From Talpa occidentalis (Eukaryota; Chordata; Mammalia; Eulipotyphla; Talpidae): DNA of 64,000 bases. Shown piece after piece: positions 23,850-35,804 of the stretch. Position 1 is the stretch's first letter. Every line of letters begins with the position of its first letter. The notes beneath the pieces are model-generated. The model did not search any database and was not told the origin of the DNA. It worked only from the letters and a program-made list of their open reading frames with translations. Location of the stretch: NCBI RefSeq assembly GCF_014898055.3, contig NW_023605194.1, positions 101,067,258 through 101,131,257 on the forward strand. Reading direction: 5' to 3'. The translations under genes were made by a program, and so were the position numbers.

Positions 23850-24530
23850 AGTCTGTATATCTTATCCTGGGGTATTAATGGTCTGTTTTTGTTGATTTCC
23901 AGTTTAATTCGATTTGGGTAAGAAAACATATTCTGTGTATTACCAAGTCTTTGAAATTTACTGAGAGTTGTTTTATGGCTCAGATTATTGTTTATTTATT
24001 TTGGTGAATGCTCCATGAGCACCAGAAAATGATGTTCATTCTTCTGTTGTTGGAGGAAGTGTTCTATAAATGGAAATTAGATTAAGTTGGTTGATAGTGT
24101 TATATAAGTCTCTGTATACTTACTGATTTTCTTTCTATTTATTTCCTCAATTACAGAAAGGGGAATGTTTAAATCTTCCAGAATAAATATGAGGCTGTCT
24201 ACTTCTTTTAGTACTATTTATATCTGCTTCATGGATTTTATAACTCTACTATAATGAGTATATACATTTAAGATTGTTATGGTCTCTTGATACATTAACT
24301 CCTCTGTCATTATGAAATGTCCTATTCTATCACTGATTACACTGTTCTGCAATACACTTTATCTGATATTAATATAACCATTACAACTTCTTTTAATTAG
24401 TTTTTACATGGCATAAATTTTTCTATACTTTTGGTTTTAAATATTCCTGTCTTACTTTAAAGTGAGATTCATTCAGACAAGTTATAATTGGGTTTTTGCA
24501 TTTTAAGCCCACCTAACAATTTATTCTTTT
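23850..24530 (-). repeat. old L1 ORF2 fragment (minus strand)
   Basis: The plus strand shows the antisense of L1 ORF2: GGTGAATGCTCCATGAGCAC, TGTTCTATAAATGGAAATTAG, AAGTTGGTTGATAGTGTT, CTTACTGATTTTCTTTCTA, and TCATTATGAAATGTCC. These words fall in the expected order. It appears to be a separate copy from the L1 that follows, because that one starts again at its own 3' end. Confidence 0.85.
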
Positions 24531-24785
24531 AAAAAGTTTTAGTTTTCTGAGGCAAAATTGACATATAAAATTGTGATATAGTTAATATTCATGCCATGGT
24601 GATTTGATACATGTATACATTGTAAAAGGATTTTTCCAATCTAGCTAATTAACACCACCATCACCTCACATAATGATTTTTTTTTAAATTTTTTAGAGAG
24701 ATCTTTAATTTCTACCCTCTAGACAAATTTCAATTACACAGTACAGTGTTACAAACCATAGTCACCATGTTTTACATTAGAATTT

Positions 24786-24790
<5 letters not shown>

Positions 24791-24828
<38 letters not shown>
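24791..24828. repeat. (AT)19 microsatellite
   Basis: Nineteen perfect AT units inside the L1 3' UTR. Such length and purity imply high length variability; it can extrude a cruciform. Confidence 0.97.
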
Positions 24829-24830
<2 letters not shown>

Positions 24831-25072
24831 TTTGCTGACACTTTATACACTTTACCAACCTCTATTTCTCCCAATACCAATCTCCACTTTCCCTACTATC
24901 TGGTACTATGCATTTGAATTTTACTGTTTTAAATCCACAAACATTGATACCATGCAGTAGTAATCATTCTCTGCCTAGCTTCTTTCACTTATCCTAATGT
25001 CCTCCATGTTCATCCATGTTGTTGCAAATGAAAATGACAGGTCTCCTCTTTATGGATGCATAATATTCCTCT

Positions 25073-25110
25073 GTGTGTGTGTGCATGTGTGTGTGTGTGT
25101 GTACACACAT
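25073..25110. repeat. (GT)n microsatellite
   Basis: Two GT runs separated by GCAT, followed by ACACACAT, within the minus-strand L1 3' UTR. Alternating purine-pyrimidine sequence of this kind can adopt Z-DNA. Confidence 0.9.
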
Positions 25111-25176
25111 ACCGCATTTACTATATCCACTCAGCTATGAATGGTCACTATATTGCTTCTACATACAAGAATTTGT

Positions 25177-25453
25177 GGGGCCTCCCTGGTGGCACAGGCA
25201 GTTGAGCTCTGCACTGTGAAGCTGTCCACAGCCTCTGCAGCACAGTTGCAATCATGGCCTGCCAGCGAGAATCCCACATGGCACAGCAGACCGTCCTGTC
25301 TCGCGCACTGCTCCCCTCAGTGCAGGGGAATGTATTTGTCAGTCTGCCTGTTCTGTTCCCCGCTCTGTCTCTGGTGAATCCTCTCACCCTCCACAATTCT
25401 GGCCTGTACCCCAGCTCTTGTATAAAAATAAATAAATCTTTAGAAAAAAAAAA
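25177..25453 (+). mobile_element. tRNA-like SINE copy 9 (subfamily B) with 10-base target duplication
   Basis: Full-length SINE (GGGGCCTCCCTGGTGGCAC at the start, TGGCCTGTACCCCAGC and AAAATAAATAAATCTT at the end) with a small insertion (GTGCAGGGGAATG) in its body. The perfect duplication AAGAATTTGT flanks it at 25167-25176 and 25454-25463. The element separates the two halves of a minus-strand L1 relic. Confidence 0.95.
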
Positions 25454-26656
25454 AAGAATTTGTTTATGCTTTTCTTTCTTTATGATTCATTCTTGGTAGA
25501 TTTTCTTTTCCGGGAAATTATCCACTTCTTCTATGTTGTCTAATTTGTTGGCATATAATTAATTGTTCATGATTGTCTCATGTTTCTTTGAATTTCTGTG
25601 GCATCAGCTGTAATGTTCCCTCTTTCATTTCTGATTATATTTGAGTTCTTTTTTTTCTTGATGAGTCTAGCCAAAGATTTGTGTAGCTGTTATGCAAACC
25701 AAAAACAGCCTTAATACCACTGATCTTTTGTATTGCCTTTTTAGTCTCCACTTTATTTCTGCTCTGATATTTTTATTTCATACATTCCATTAACTTTGGA
25801 CTTAGTTTCTTTTTTTCTTAGTTCTTTGAGATTTAAAGTTAGGTTGTTTATTTAAGATTTTTTCTTATTTTTTAACGTAGGTGTTCACTGCTGTGAATAG
25901 CACTCTAAAACTGTTTTTGTTATATCCCATTAATATTTACATGTATTTTCATTTGTAACAATATTTATTCTTCTTTTGAGTTCATCTTTGAGCCACTGCT
26001 TTTAAAGTAGTATGTTTCTTAATCTCCACATTTGTGAATTTTCCATTTTTTTCTTACAATTGGTTTCTAGTTTCATATCTTTGTGATTAGAGATGTTTGC
26101 TATGATTGTAATCTCCTTAAATTTATTAAGACATATTGTGGGTTAAGATATAAACTATTCCTGAGAATGTTTTCTATGAACTTGAGAAGAATATAATATG
26201 CTCCTTTTGAGTAAAATAGTCTGTAACTATCTATTAAAGTCATTTGGTTTAAAATGTCAGTTAAGTTCAATTGATTTTCTGTCTAGGTGGTCTATCCTAT
26301 GATATAACTGGAGAATTGAAGTTCACTGAAATTATTGTATTACCATCTATTTCTACCTTTAGGTTCATTAATATTCACTCTATATTTTGGGTGTTCCTAT
26401 GTTGGGTGAGTAAATATTACAAATGCTATATCCTCTCGTTATGTTGACTCTTTTATCATTATATAACAACCTACCATGTCCACTTTGGAGGTCTTTTTCT
26501 TAAAGTCTATTTTGATTGACATAAATATAGCTAGCCCAGCTTTCTTTGGGTTTCCATATGCATGAAATATATTTTCCATCCTTTCACTTTCAGTCTCTGG
26601 GTCAGTTTTAGGGTCTCAATAATGATAGTGTGACATTGTTTAAAAAGAAATCATTG

Positions 26657-26914
26657 GGCCTCTCCGGTGGCGCAGTGGTTGAGCACTGGGTTGCAAAGCT
26701 GCCCACAGCTTCTGCAGCGTTGGTTCAATCTCCGGCCACCAGCGACAGTCCCACATGGCGACCTCTCCTGCCACCCGCTGCTCCCCACAGTAGTGTACCT
26801 CATCAGTTTGCCTATTCTGCTCTCCGCTCTGTCTCTGGTGAATTCTCTCACCCTCCCATGCTTCTGACTGTACCCAGTGCTTATATAAATAAATAAATAA
26901 ATCTTTTAAAAAAT
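26657..26914 (+). mobile_element. tRNA-like SINE copy 10 (subfamily A) with 15-base target duplication
   Basis: Full-length SINE: GGCCTCTCCGGTGGCGCAG, GAGCACTGGGTTGC, CTTCTGACTGTACCCAGTGC, then (AAAT)n and the RNA polymerase III terminator-like TCTTTT before A's. The duplication AAAAAGAAATCATTG at 26642-26656 and 26915-26929 is perfect. It interrupts the end of the L1 relic to its left. Overlapping frames on both strands (up to 95 residues) are repeat translations. Confidence 0.95.
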
Positions 26915-26934
26915 AAAAAGAAATCATTGTTTAT

Positions 26935-28780
26935 TAAATATCCATACCTAAGTATTTTGGTTGCAGAAAAATCCAGGTTTAGAGATGAATTTACCATGAT
27001 AAAATAATGACAAACATTGATGTTGGGTTTGCTAATGAATGTTCATTATGCTATTATGTTGATGTCATGTGTATGAGCTATTTTATAATAAAGAGCAGTG
27101 AAATAAAAAAATAATTATTGATAGGTATTCTTATTTTAGTCATTTGAATATATATGAATAAATATTATATTTTGGCCAGATCCATTAGTAACAGGAAATG
27201 CAACATCAATAGATTTTTTGTGGCAAGATTTCTCTTATTGGTATTTCAAAGTATCATACCTAATTCCCCTAAGGTTATAAGAAAAATTCAGACAAATGAT
27301 AGAATGAAACTCAACTGCTATTCTTTTGAGAGTCACAGAATTATTAACTTATAGTAAGAACATTTCTCTCTCCAATAAAGGACTGGAGTTCTAATTTCAT
27401 TACCAAAATGGAACTTTCTTTTTCCAACTGGCAAGGAAGATATATTACAGGAAAACAATGAAGCTAGTTTCTGTTCTTGCTGCGGCTGTTTGACAGTAAT
27501 GAGGATGAATATAAAATTGCAAATGTGGTATAAATATTAGATGGGAAATAGGGATGTTACCATAATTCAAATTATATTTCATTATTTTCAGCTCACTAAT
27601 TTTTTATAGTCTATGCTTGAAATAGCATTATACAATCTACAATATACACTAATTGAAACTGTGTCAGCAGTTAGCATTCTATTAACTAGGCTAACTTTCA
27701 GAAGGTTTAATTTTAGCTACCATACAACCTTTTCATATCAATACTTTTCTTATGAGTTCTTAATTGTGTATACAGTATGGCTGATGATTTCTATTGTTCT
27801 TACTTTTGAGATGAAAGGACAAAGGAGGAAAATTGTGCTTTTTTGATAACTGATTTCTGTTATCAATATTTGAAAACATTACATCAGTCTGCACTGAGGT
27901 GAAGCTATGGATAAAAGTTATTTTAACATGACTATAAAATTCATTTCTTTTACTTTCTGATGAAAGGCTATTTTTTAGGTGGCCCTGAATTTACAAGATA
28001 TCTCAACATAAGGTTAAAATGAAATGGCCTTCTAAAAATTTCTGTGTTTCTTGATTTTTCTTCTAGTAGTACTCTAAGAATAGAAATTAAGCATAGATCA
28101 ACTAAATCCTCTTCAGTAAGATGTGCAGCTACTCTACCTAATAAGTTATTTCTACAATTAAACAAAGCAGATGTTTTCTTAACTATACATTCTTAATCAG
28201 TCTCTCTTTATTTGTACCGAGAAATAGTTCTTGTATATACAATGTAAATCACAATATTTACATTTCCCTTAGCACATAGAACCCCTTTTATGTCACACAC
28301 TACAAAGTAAAAGAACCAACATCCTATCCATAAAATAAAAGCACATGCTAATTTCCAGTCATCACAAAGTGTGGGAGAATCCAAAACATATAGTCAGAAT
28401 CTATAGTCAAAATATCAAGCATTTCTTAACAAGCCCTACCTCTGGTCAAGATATATTTAAGGATTTTCTAGATAATGACTTTATAATTCCACATCTGACC
28501 AGGGTTACTTATGATTTTACCAAAACCCAATTTCTAGCTATTAAGTTTCTTTGCTTTTGAAATATTATTTTCCTTTACTCCAGTAATAAATACTAGTTTT
28601 GTAGATATTATTTAGGTTGTTGCTTTATTTTCAACTAGACCTTAGGTTTATCTGTTAATAGTGTTCTTTGTTCTGTTTCCCAAATCATACATTCATTTCA
28701 TTCCTTTTGCTTTGTATGTTCATACTATCTAGCTGATCTGGTAACATCCCATTTTAGGGCAAAATGCCCACAGGTTATAT
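26935..28780. other. no recognised feature
   Basis: AT-rich sequence with short frames lacking any domain. No repeat family was recognised. Confidence 0.5.
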
Positions 28781-28789
28781 ATAAAGAAC

Positions 28790-31700
28790 ATGTCAGTTTT
28801 GTCTACAGGAAGCTCCTCCGGGTAATCAAAGGTAGTCTTATTTTGAACAGCTCTCTATGGTCATCTGAGAACTGGAGGCATTTCCTAAATTACTTGAATA
28901 TTTCTTATGACCACTCCTAAGATGCAGGTTACAGTACTCTGGGGAAGGCAGGGCAAGTTAATGCAGGGCTCCCATTCAAGTATACTCCAAGATGCACATG
29001 CTACCTTTGGAAAGAAACTGTAGGTAAGGGCCCTACAAGAGTGACTATAGCAACCATTAAACACAGGTTGGTAGTGATCCAGTGAGGCCCTAGAGTTCAC
29101 TGTTAAGTAAGTTAAGTAACTGACTACAGTCCTTATTTTTGGGGTGACTGTTAGAAGGCAACAGTTCAACTTTTTCTATTTTGTGGCATTATTTTATGCT
29201 TACAAAAATGGCTGAATGATATCTATGGGGGTAAAGAGAACAACAAAAAAGTGTTATGGATGTTTGCATGGGAGGTAGAGATGCTCCACTATCAACTACT
29301 GTTTACAGGAGACCTTGGCAAGATAAAGAGAATAGGCGGAACAGTGTGAGAGGGATATGACAGACTTTTCATTAAGTTAAAGTTATGGTGTTTTGCAGCA
29401 GTTGAAGAGAATCTGCACCAAGGTGTTTTCCTTCATGAGAAGGGATCCAAGGGTGATTCTGGAAGACAGATAATTAAAGTTTTTTCCTCACCTATACTTT
29501 CAAGGGTCTGAGATATTCCTTCCCTAGGCACCAACATCATTATCTTGCCACTGTGATGAAATTCAGTTATTTTATTCCAGTAGCTATAAATTCAGCTTCT
29601 TCCCAATTATTTTGTGCTCAAATTCAGTTCCTTCATTAAATTTCAGGTTCAAGAAAGATGATTTTTACTAAGAAAACATGCAGAATCCCATTAAGTCCCT
29701 CACTTTGATCTATGTGTTCCATTGTACAATTAATTGCAAACAATTTATGCAACAAATGGTCATTACCCATATGATCCATGACCATGTCATCTAACCAGAA
29801 AATCTTGGTGGCTGAAACAGAATCAAGCTTGAATTCACTAGGTCCTCAGTTGACCAGTATTCCCTCAAAGGGTATACCAAACAATTTTGTCTGGCATTAC
29901 TGTTAGGGAAAGAAAGAAGTATCATACTCAGAAATGGTCAAGGAGGATTCCCAAGCTTTCCAAAGAAATGTAATTCTAACCCTTTTATCCTGATCATTGC
30001 CCAAGAAGTGGCTGAGAGGAGATAATTCTTTTTTGAAGGTGGTCATCTTGAGTAACAAAACTGCTTTATTAACAAGGAAGTAGAGAAATGTTTTTCAGCC
30101 AATTATTAAGGATTTTTTTCCAGCATTTAAAGGTATCAGATGACATAGAATATTGAAAGATCACTGAATATTTTGGTTATCCATTGTCATATTGTAAAAT
30201 GATGCAGAAATCAGAAAACAAGACACAGATAAGTTTCAAGGGCCACAATGATCCAGCATTAACTGCATGAGGCAAGAAGGGCAATACTGTAAGCTTTAAA
30301 AATTCAGAACAGTGATGAGAGCAGAGACAAAGATCCAGATAGTCAACTGTCAGAAGTGAATGGGGTAATATCCTATAACAAATGACCTCCCTCAATGAAA
30401 CAAACAGGTAAAATTTTGGCAGAAGTTCCAAGCAGACATTCCATGGTAGCTTCTGCTTCAGAAACATGTAGTCTTTTATGTACATATTCTATTATGGTTG
30501 CTGATGTATTGCCATGCCTTGTACCATAATGGATCCAACCAGCAATGGTGACAATCTGAGTGACAGAGACTCAATTAGCAAACTGATACCACTCAGTTTC
30601 ATCAGAAAGCATACCCTCCTTGTGGGCAATTAAATGAGCAATATACTTAATCAGCCATCATTACTTGTTTTCACAGTTCATGATGCCAAATACATGTATT
30701 TTGTCCACTGATCTGAAATTTTCCAACTGGCTGACAAAAAAACTAGCGTTAAAAATATAATGAGATTTATTAAGCATTAGCCAGAACTCTGAGAGTGACT
30801 TTGAGTACTATCCACAAAGTGGAATGGTCATGACCACTTATGATTCTACATAATTGATACTGTTGTTAAAAAGCTGCTCATCCCAGAGGATGTCATCAGC
30901 TTCTAGTTTAACTAAACCATAATTAATACCATCTCCCAGGTATTTAGGAAAACAAATACCATCTCCCAGGTATTTAGAAGAACCTCTGTGTATCCGAAAC
31001 CACAGCTTAGCTTCAGACTTCAGAGTGGGGATAAAGTTCCCCATGAAGGGACAGTTACCACTGTTTCATGTAATGCTGATATCTGGCTGAGGCCAGGTCA
31101 ACTGTGCTCTGGAAGATGCCATTGACATTTCACTCTTCCCACCTTGTTAGTCATTGAGTCTGTTGACCATCCAAAAATGCATTATCCAACCAAAGAATTA
31201 TAAGGTCTTCATGGGTCAGGCATTCATTTTTAACAAAAGCTTAGAAGCAAGGTAATTGCTAAGCTTTGTCAGGGACGCATCACTTTCCTTTGCTAAAGGT
31301 TCCAACTAGAAAAATCATTAGTCTCAAGACGATCAGTTCAAAGGTATCATTAGAGCTAGAGAGCTCAAGGGTACATAGTATCTAGTTTTTCTCAATTGGG
31401 AGAATTCATTTTGACACTTAGGGAACAGTAAAGTATAAGCATGTAACACTTCATTTCTTTCTATACATTCAAATATAAAAATAACATTACACTGAATCAT
31501 CAGTAAGAGCTGTTCCCACAAGGTCACATTTCCTTTCAGTCCCACTACCTTTCCCCTTCCTTCCTAGTAAAATCTCATCATTTCAAAGCAAGCACTCCTT
31601 CCTTTCAATGGACTATATAAGACGGTGACTTGGTGATTATATGCTGGATGACAGAGTAATAAAAGTTTGACTGCCCTCATACTTCTAAAATGCCCCACTA

Positions 31701-31800
31701 TATTCAAATAGGTACTTGTGAACTTCATTTCCCTTTGGGGATAGGGAGACAAAAGGTGATTAAGGGTGACACATTAAGGGTGATTAACCTTAATGATCTT
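28790..31800. other. unclassified complex region, many broken minus-strand frames
   Basis: Less AT-rich than its flanks and free of SINE or L1 words. The longest frames are on the minus strand (28885-29169, 30177-30485, 30838-31044, 31333-31545, 31564-31752). They share orientation but are separated by stops, as in an old degraded retrovirus-like interior or a pseudogene. I recognise no conserved motif in them, so I make no family call. A 30-base tandem duplication lies inside at 30925-30984. Confidence 0.35.
30925..30984. repeat. 30-base tandem duplication
   Basis: AATACCATCTCCCAGGTATT followed by TAG occurs at 30925 and again at 30955, exactly 30 bases apart, with only terminal differences. 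The duplication is in frame within the minus-strand frame at 30838-31044 and adds ten residues there. Confidence 0.93.
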
Positions 31801-31809
31801 TCTCCTAGC

Positions 31810-33440
31810 AGCCTAAGCAAAGGAAGAGGAAAGAAATGGAGGTAGAAATGGAAACATCATTTTGAGAACTCTTTCAAATTGTGTCACTGTCAGAGCAAGA
31901 AAGATAGAGCAGGCTAGTAATAGAATATGACAACAGAAAGTGTTTTGTTTCAGTTTGAAAGGACATTAGCAAGTTTATAAGATGATACAAAGAGAACGAA
32001 CAATACAAGATTTTTCATTACTGTGTCATGACACACTGGAGTTTCTAGTATACAGTAGGTTCTAGATTCCAAGAATGACTAAATACACTCATCAAAATAT
32101 CTCATGTTATTATCTATTTAAATGACATCAAAAATATATTGCCTTTAGAATTTTTACTTGTTTTTTTTTTTTTTTTTATTTTAAAGCAGGAATGTGAAAT
32201 AGGATTTTGACTAACTAGACAACAGCTTTAAAACAGCCAAATTTAAGCATAAATTTACATCTAAATATTCTTTCACAAGAGCATCTGCTTGAAAAAAAGG
32301 AACTGGCGGGCATTAAATCCCACTTAAATGTATCTACAGAAAGTTCATGAAAGTCCCTAAAAAAATATTCTCCCGCAAAATATAAAGAGAAAGGAAAGAA
32401 TGAGGAAAAGGAAGGGAGAAAGGGAGGGCTGGAGGGAGGAGAAAAAAGAAGTTTATGAAAATTCTTTTAACTTGAAACATTCCCATCTGCAAGAATTTCA
32501 TTTATGCATATCACCTCAGAAAGGTAAGCAAGCTGAGCGAAGATTAAAATACAAAGTGGAAGGGCAAAATATGGATTGACTGATCTATTTATTTATAGTG
32601 CTTGTTTTAGAATAAAAGGGCAAAGTATAAAGGTAAAAAATAGTAAAGACTTCTCATTATTTCTACCACATTGGCACAATCGGTGTGACAGAAAAGAACA
32701 AAGAAAGAATTATGTACATAGCATGAATTTTGGCTTTGTGACTAAAAGTCTGTTAGCTTTATAGATGCTATGTCAGAAATAGCTGTGTAGGTGTATTCAA
32801 AAGAACTGAACTATGTTCACATAAAAAAAAAAGATGGTGAATGGTGTTTTTCTAAATGTGAAACCATGCAGAACCCTGCTTTGCAATACCAGGAAATCTG
32901 CAAGGGGAGTGCTGAGATCAATGTCATTATCCAGAAGGCATTACTGAAATAGATTTTAAATCCTTTGATGTAATTGCTTGCTGAGTTTGCCATTACAGCA
33001 GCTCTATCCTTTTGACTGATTGAGGGCCTTTAACAGCTCAAGTTTTACTGAGACTGCCAACATACTCATGTTGGAATCTTAAAGTTAGACAGATGTTTGA
33101 TGTTTAATTTAACTAATATGGCACACCATGAGTCAACAAAACACATTTTGTGTTAATGCCAAAGAAAAAAAAAGGTGAGGGACAGAAATACATGCAGAGT
33201 TAATCTTCCTGTTTCAGCAAAAAAGCCTATGCTCTTAGACTTATTAACATGAATTCTGATTTGAAAACCCTATGGCATTTTTCCTATTCCTTGAGAAAAG
33301 CAGTCTTGATTCCACAGGAGCAGTTACAACCAGAACTCAATGAATAAATTAACAGTGCATAAAATCATCAAATGTAAGGAGCAATGAGGTAACTTATTTT
33401 CTTTCAGACACTCCCTATTTTCTGTGACCCGTTGAGTTAA
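31810..33440. other. no recognised gene; purine tract and poly-T inside
   Basis: A poly-T run at about 32161-32178 and the purine-rich block at 32384-32451 are the only structured parts. Nothing else was recognised. Confidence 0.5.
32384..32451 (+). repeat. purine-rich (GA) tract
   Basis: Nearly all A and G over 68 bases, with interruptions only at 32401 and 32429-32430. Typical low-complexity tract with potential for triple-helix (H-DNA) formation. Confidence 0.85.
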
Positions 33441-33455
33441 TTCTTTGTGATACTT

Positions 33456-33529
33456 TTTTTATTATTTTTTTTTATTGAGGTACACTGATGTACAACTATG
33501 TGACTTAGAGGTAAAGGATCAACTCCTCT
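33456..33529 (-). repeat. very short 5'-truncated L1 insertion with 12-base target duplication
   Basis: About 75 bases of antisense L1 3' end: T-rich tail, TTTATTGAGGTACACTGATG, TACAACTATGTGACTTAGAG, GGATCAACTCCTC. It is flanked by the perfect duplication TTTGTGATACTT at 33444-33455 and 33530-33541. This is an extreme case of 5' truncation during target-primed reverse transcription. Confidence 0.88.
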
Positions 33530-33984
33530 TTTGTGATACTTGGTATTCTTTCCTCACAAACATGTAAGACAACAATGTACCCGACTAGTTGTCTTTGGAT
33601 ATTTTGTCCTGCTGAAGAAAGACTAATTTGATCAAAGCAAAGAATTTTACTCATGGTATTTCCAGCACTGGTTGTAACTAACATAATATTTTACTTCCTA
33701 GTACAAGATATTTCTCCTCAAAAATAAAATGGTACTATACATTCTGTTCACAAAATATGGCTAACACTATTAGCTTCGCCAATTAACATAATTTTCCTAA
33801 CATCACTTGGAGAGAAAAAGCTGAAAATTATTTTTTAAGTGTGGTTTTTGCTAAAGTAACTATATCAATGTCTTTGGTGTTTTTGTCTTAAGTTGGACAG
33901 TTAATATTAATAGTATATTATGGTAGCAGTGGTTCAATAATTAAAGTGGAAAAGAGGATTTGGGAAATCATAATAATGACACTG

Positions 33985-34205
33985 ACAAACATTTAATGGG
34001 ATCATACATTCTAACTTCCAGTGCACTTTTATTAATATTGTACTTTGACTCGCATGACAATTTTGAGATAAGTAGAACTATTTAAGTTTTATTCTACAAA
34101 TCAGAAAACAAAAAGCCAGGCAATTTTAGTGACTTTTTAAACAACACTTTACTACCAAGTTATTCAAATGTAGGTCATCTGACTTCAAATCTAGCCATAG
34201 GCATG
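33985..34205 (+). repeat. MIR (diverged)
   Basis: The order of MIR words is visible: a GACTCGCATGACAATTTTGAG block (the 'cacatgacaaccctgag' part), TATTCTACAAATCAGAAAAC, then TCAAATGTAGGTCATCTGAC. Similarity is moderate, as expected for a MIR about 100 million years old. Confidence 0.72.
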
Positions 34206-34549
34206 CTAGGGTTATGACTTTCCATTGGTTAGAAATAATTATTTCTAATGATAAGTTTACCTTATCAAGAGCATTTTCACATCAATATCAATATGCTGGT
34301 TGTGTGGTTTAAATTTCAGTTTCATTTAAATGAAATGTCATCTTGGTTTCTTTACTTTGAATAGTTATTTACTATTCTTAAGTTTCAGCATTTTAGACTA
34401 ACTGGTTAATATATGTTCATTCATTTATTCAAACCTGTAAGTAAACCCTGCAAGACAATAGTAAGCATTTTTCCTTCTTCATGTAACCACCTGTGACTCC
34501 TTCCACATGTATCAGTCCATCTCATCCATCTCACCTCTTTGCCATCTCT

Positions 34550-35170
34550 AGAGGCAATCAGTGGTCTCCAAGACCACCCGTAAGAAAATGGTTCTCCAGA
34601 AGAACTCATAGAACTCAGAAAAGTTAATTTACTCATGGTTATGGTTTATTACTGTGAAAGGATAGAGATTAAAATCATCAAAGACAAAAGGGCATAAAAG
34701 ACAGAATCTACAAGAGCCCAATCATTGTTTCCAGATGTCCTCTTTCAGTGCAACCTTATTATCAGTACTTAATTCTCCCTGCAACATTGTGTGACAAAAT
34801 GCATAAGACATTATTGATCAGAGAATCTCTGTAGAGCTTTGGTGTCAAGAGATTTTATTGGGTATTGTTCATATAAGGCTGGAAAGTCTCCCTTCACTGA
34901 ACTTAAATACTCAATCTCAGCTCCTCTATGAACAAATTGATACCATGCAGCCCAAGAATCCCATCATAAAGCGTATTAACATAAACTAACGGGTATAGTG
35001 AAAGACCCAGGAAAACAAAGACACTCTTATCAAGCAGGAAATTCCAAGGGCCCAGAAGTATATCCTAAGAGATAATCAAGGGTCAAAAAATGTGGAAGTG
35101 TGCAAGCTTTGGACAACCCACACCTGCCAAGTTAGCCCCTACATCAAATAAACACTCTTTATACTTCCAA
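34550..35170 (-). repeat. ERVL-type solo LTR, minus strand
   Basis: On the minus strand this shows a recognisable LTR: GGGCCCTTGGAATTTCCTGC, a polyadenylation signal in CCCAATAAAATCTCTTGACA, and the downstream part TAATAAACCATAACCATGAG, TTCTGAGTTCTATGAGTTC. The order agrees with mammalian ERVL-like LTRs. No matching second LTR or adjoining retroviral gene is recognisable, so it is probably a solo LTR. The frame at 34421-34636 overlaps its end and is not a gene. Confidence 0.8.
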
Positions 35171-35179
35171 TTATGTTTC

Positions 35180-35790
35180 AGATCTATTTTCAATTCTAAT
35201 TTTAAATGCTACAATGTCAGAGATTATGAAGACTTCTGCAACTAACTTAACAAAAGTGCAGAGAAGTTTAAAGTAACAGCAAATTTGTAATTGAAAGATA
35301 TATCATGAAAAATAATTTGACCAGGATATAGGAAATAAGTAATGATCAAAATGACTTTAAGCTGAAATCCTTCCAGGATAATAAATATTTTTATGTTTGA
35401 AACTGACGTTCACTTCTTAAATCCCTCATATTTCTCTAAATTCTGCTTGAGTCTTGAATATATCCATTTAGGATCATTTTCCTACACCCATATTTTATTA
35501 TACACGACTAAAAGAATCTACATGACACTTTCAACATTCTACCTGAATACTTCATCTATCTGCCAAGGGAGTTTCCCCAAAGTGTTCCAAGGAACTTAGG
35601 AAAAAACTATAAGGCTACCTATGACCTAGTTGCAGAAATTCCATCCCTGCTCATAAGAAGTAGACCTAACACATCCACCTATTTATATGAGAAGTAAAAA
35701 AATGTTTTTTGAGAAAAGAAACTGTTAGCAGCTATTTTGAATATGGTCTACTACATTGCCATTTGTGATTTCAGAATCCATTTTTCTTTC
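35180..35790. other. no recognised feature
   Basis: AT-rich, with one 68-codon frame (35393-35599, plus) lacking a recognisable domain. Confidence 0.5.
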
Positions 35791-35804
35791 TTCTCTGGTT
35801 TTTA

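Larger units (their letters stand above)
24535..26630 (-). repeat. L1 (3' UTR to ORF2), minus strand, interrupted by SINE copy 9
   Basis: Running leftwards, the element has ORF2 sequence at about 25464-26630 (plus-strand words CTTGATGAGTCTAGCC, TTTCTGCTCTGATATTTTTA, CTATGTTGGGTGAGTAAATA, CTAGCCCAGCTTTC) and 3' UTR sequence at 24535-25165 (GATACATGTATACATTGT, CACCATCACCTCACATAATG, CATGTTGTTGCAAATGA). The middle of ORF2 is missing, so this is either one copy with a deletion or two joined copies. It contains AT and GT microsatellites. Confidence 0.85.

Noticed and set aside
26640..26927. Recurring small frames over SINEs, similar to one another across the window
   Set aside because: Their similarity comes from the SINE itself, translated in each strand and frame; it is not a gene family.
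31333..31752. Minus-strand frames as retroviral polymerase remnants
   Set aside because: No catalytic or zinc-binding motif could be seen; shared orientation alone is not enough for the call.
34421..34636. 71-codon minus-strand frame as a gene
   Set aside because: It overlaps the end of an ERVL-type LTR and continues without any domain.
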